From NCBI GenBank assembly GCA_016861105.1, contig BOKS01000003.1, positions 62,001 to 126,000 on the forward strand: DNA of 64,000 nucleotides, written 5' to 3'. This DNA comes from Betaproteobacteria bacterium. GTDB lineage: Bacteria; Pseudomonadota; Gammaproteobacteria; Burkholderiales; Casimicrobiaceae. How positions within the stretch are numbered: position 1 is the stretch's first letter; every line of letters begins with the position of its first letter. The position numbers were made by a program, and so were the translations under genes. This document shows, one piece after another, positions 63,761-64,000 of the stretch. A model generated the notes under the pieces. It was not told the origin of the DNA. It searched no databases and was given only the letters and a program-made list of their open reading frames with translations.

Positions 63761-64000
63761 ATGCCGCGCCGACACCGTGCGGAACGTCCGCCGCGAGCCC
63801 CGACCGCCGAGCGCCGGCACGGCGACCGGCGCTCGTCGTTCGCCACGCCCGGCCACGAGCGCGAGTCGATCGCGCAGCTCGCCGCGCAGCTCATCGCCGA
63901 GCACGGCATCGCCGACTGGGCGCTCGCCAAGCGCAAGGCGGCACGACAGCTCGGGCTGCCCGAGCGCGGCGCGCTGCCCGGCGACGACGAGATCGAGGAC
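63761..64000 (+). CDS. Conserved hypothetical protein, 3' end beyond window edge
   Basis: An open frame of 80 codons from ATG 63761 to the window end with no stop. After an Arg/Pro-rich, probably disordered start it reads HERESIAQLAAQLIAEHG, then IADWALAKRKAARQLGLPE and LPGDDEIED. The segment AKRKAARQLG...LP..DEIE is one I recognise from small conserved betaproteobacterial proteins of unknown function, from memory only. It begins 53 bases after mrcA. Two copies of GCGTCGACAGG (63714-63724 and 63736-63746) lie just upstream. Confidence 0.6.
   Translation, partial: MPRRHRAERPPRAPTAERRHGDRRSSFATPGHERESIAQLAAQLIAEHGIADWALAKRKAARQLGLPERGALPGDDEIED

Overview
The window is about 73% GC and reads as chromosomal DNA of a betaproteobacterium, most likely Burkholderiales or a close relative; no species is claimed. 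The evidence is gene content and order: the run mrcA - pilMNOPQ - aroK - aroB - gltB - gltD - hemE - priA is a typical betaproteobacterial backbone, there are trimeric porins of the Burkholderiales type, a class I phaC, and an intergenic repeat (20753-20800) resembling one I know from Burkholderiales genomes. I found no tRNA, rRNA, CRISPR array, phage or insertion sequence.

Layout. 1-1500: a polysaccharide block on the minus strand (membrane nucleotide-sugar epimerase/dehydratase cut by the left edge, and a WecA/WbpL-like sugar-phosphate transferase). 1878-6168: three porin paralogues on the plus strand with the ubiquinone hydroxylase gene coq7 between the second and third. 6306-11093: a minus-strand group with cca, a GNAT acetyltransferase, an NDUFA9-like protein and a lytic transglycosylase. 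11318-14210: purE-purK-CoA transferase, each start overlapping the preceding stop.

15276-30387 is a 15-kb minus-strand block built around leucine/isovalerate catabolism: a MerR regulator (liuR), a 26-bp perfect palindrome placed between a -35 and a -10, a thioesterase, isovaleryl-CoA dehydrogenase (liuA), a thiolase, a LysE exporter, a coupled cassette (second acyl-CoA dehydrogenase, MaoC-like protein, VOC protein, glutathione S-transferase), the methylcrotonyl-CoA carboxylase subunits (liuB, liuD), methylglutaconyl-CoA hydratase (liuC), a DUF4126 membrane protein, a 2-hydroxyacid dehydrogenase and HMG-CoA lyase (liuE). Together these enzymes would take isovaleryl-CoA to acetyl-CoA and acetoacetate; the thiolase and the nearby PHA synthase (31583-33415) could link that to storage polymer.

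30507-40694 holds a metallo-beta-lactamase-fold hydrolase, phaC, a FecR/DUF6600-type secreted protein with a 45-bp coding tandem repeat, a GDSL esterase autotransporter, a BtuF-like protein, an SDR, a DsbA with a Tat-like signal, and a SPOR-domain protein. 40710-63707 is the housekeeping backbone: argS, priA, hemE, gltD, gltB, an odd plus-strand lipoprotein gene, aroB, aroK, the type IV pilus operon pilMNOPQ with a clear intrinsic terminator, and divergent mrcA. A conserved hypothetical gene runs off the right edge.

The most striking non-coding signal is four intergenic arrays of G-rich heptamers (27986-28100, 46049-46145, 47598-47686, 55898-55930). Each has four or more G-runs separated mostly by three bases, which is the canonical G-quadruplex pattern, and three of them carry a second, oppositely oriented arm. 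All lie between co-directional genes.
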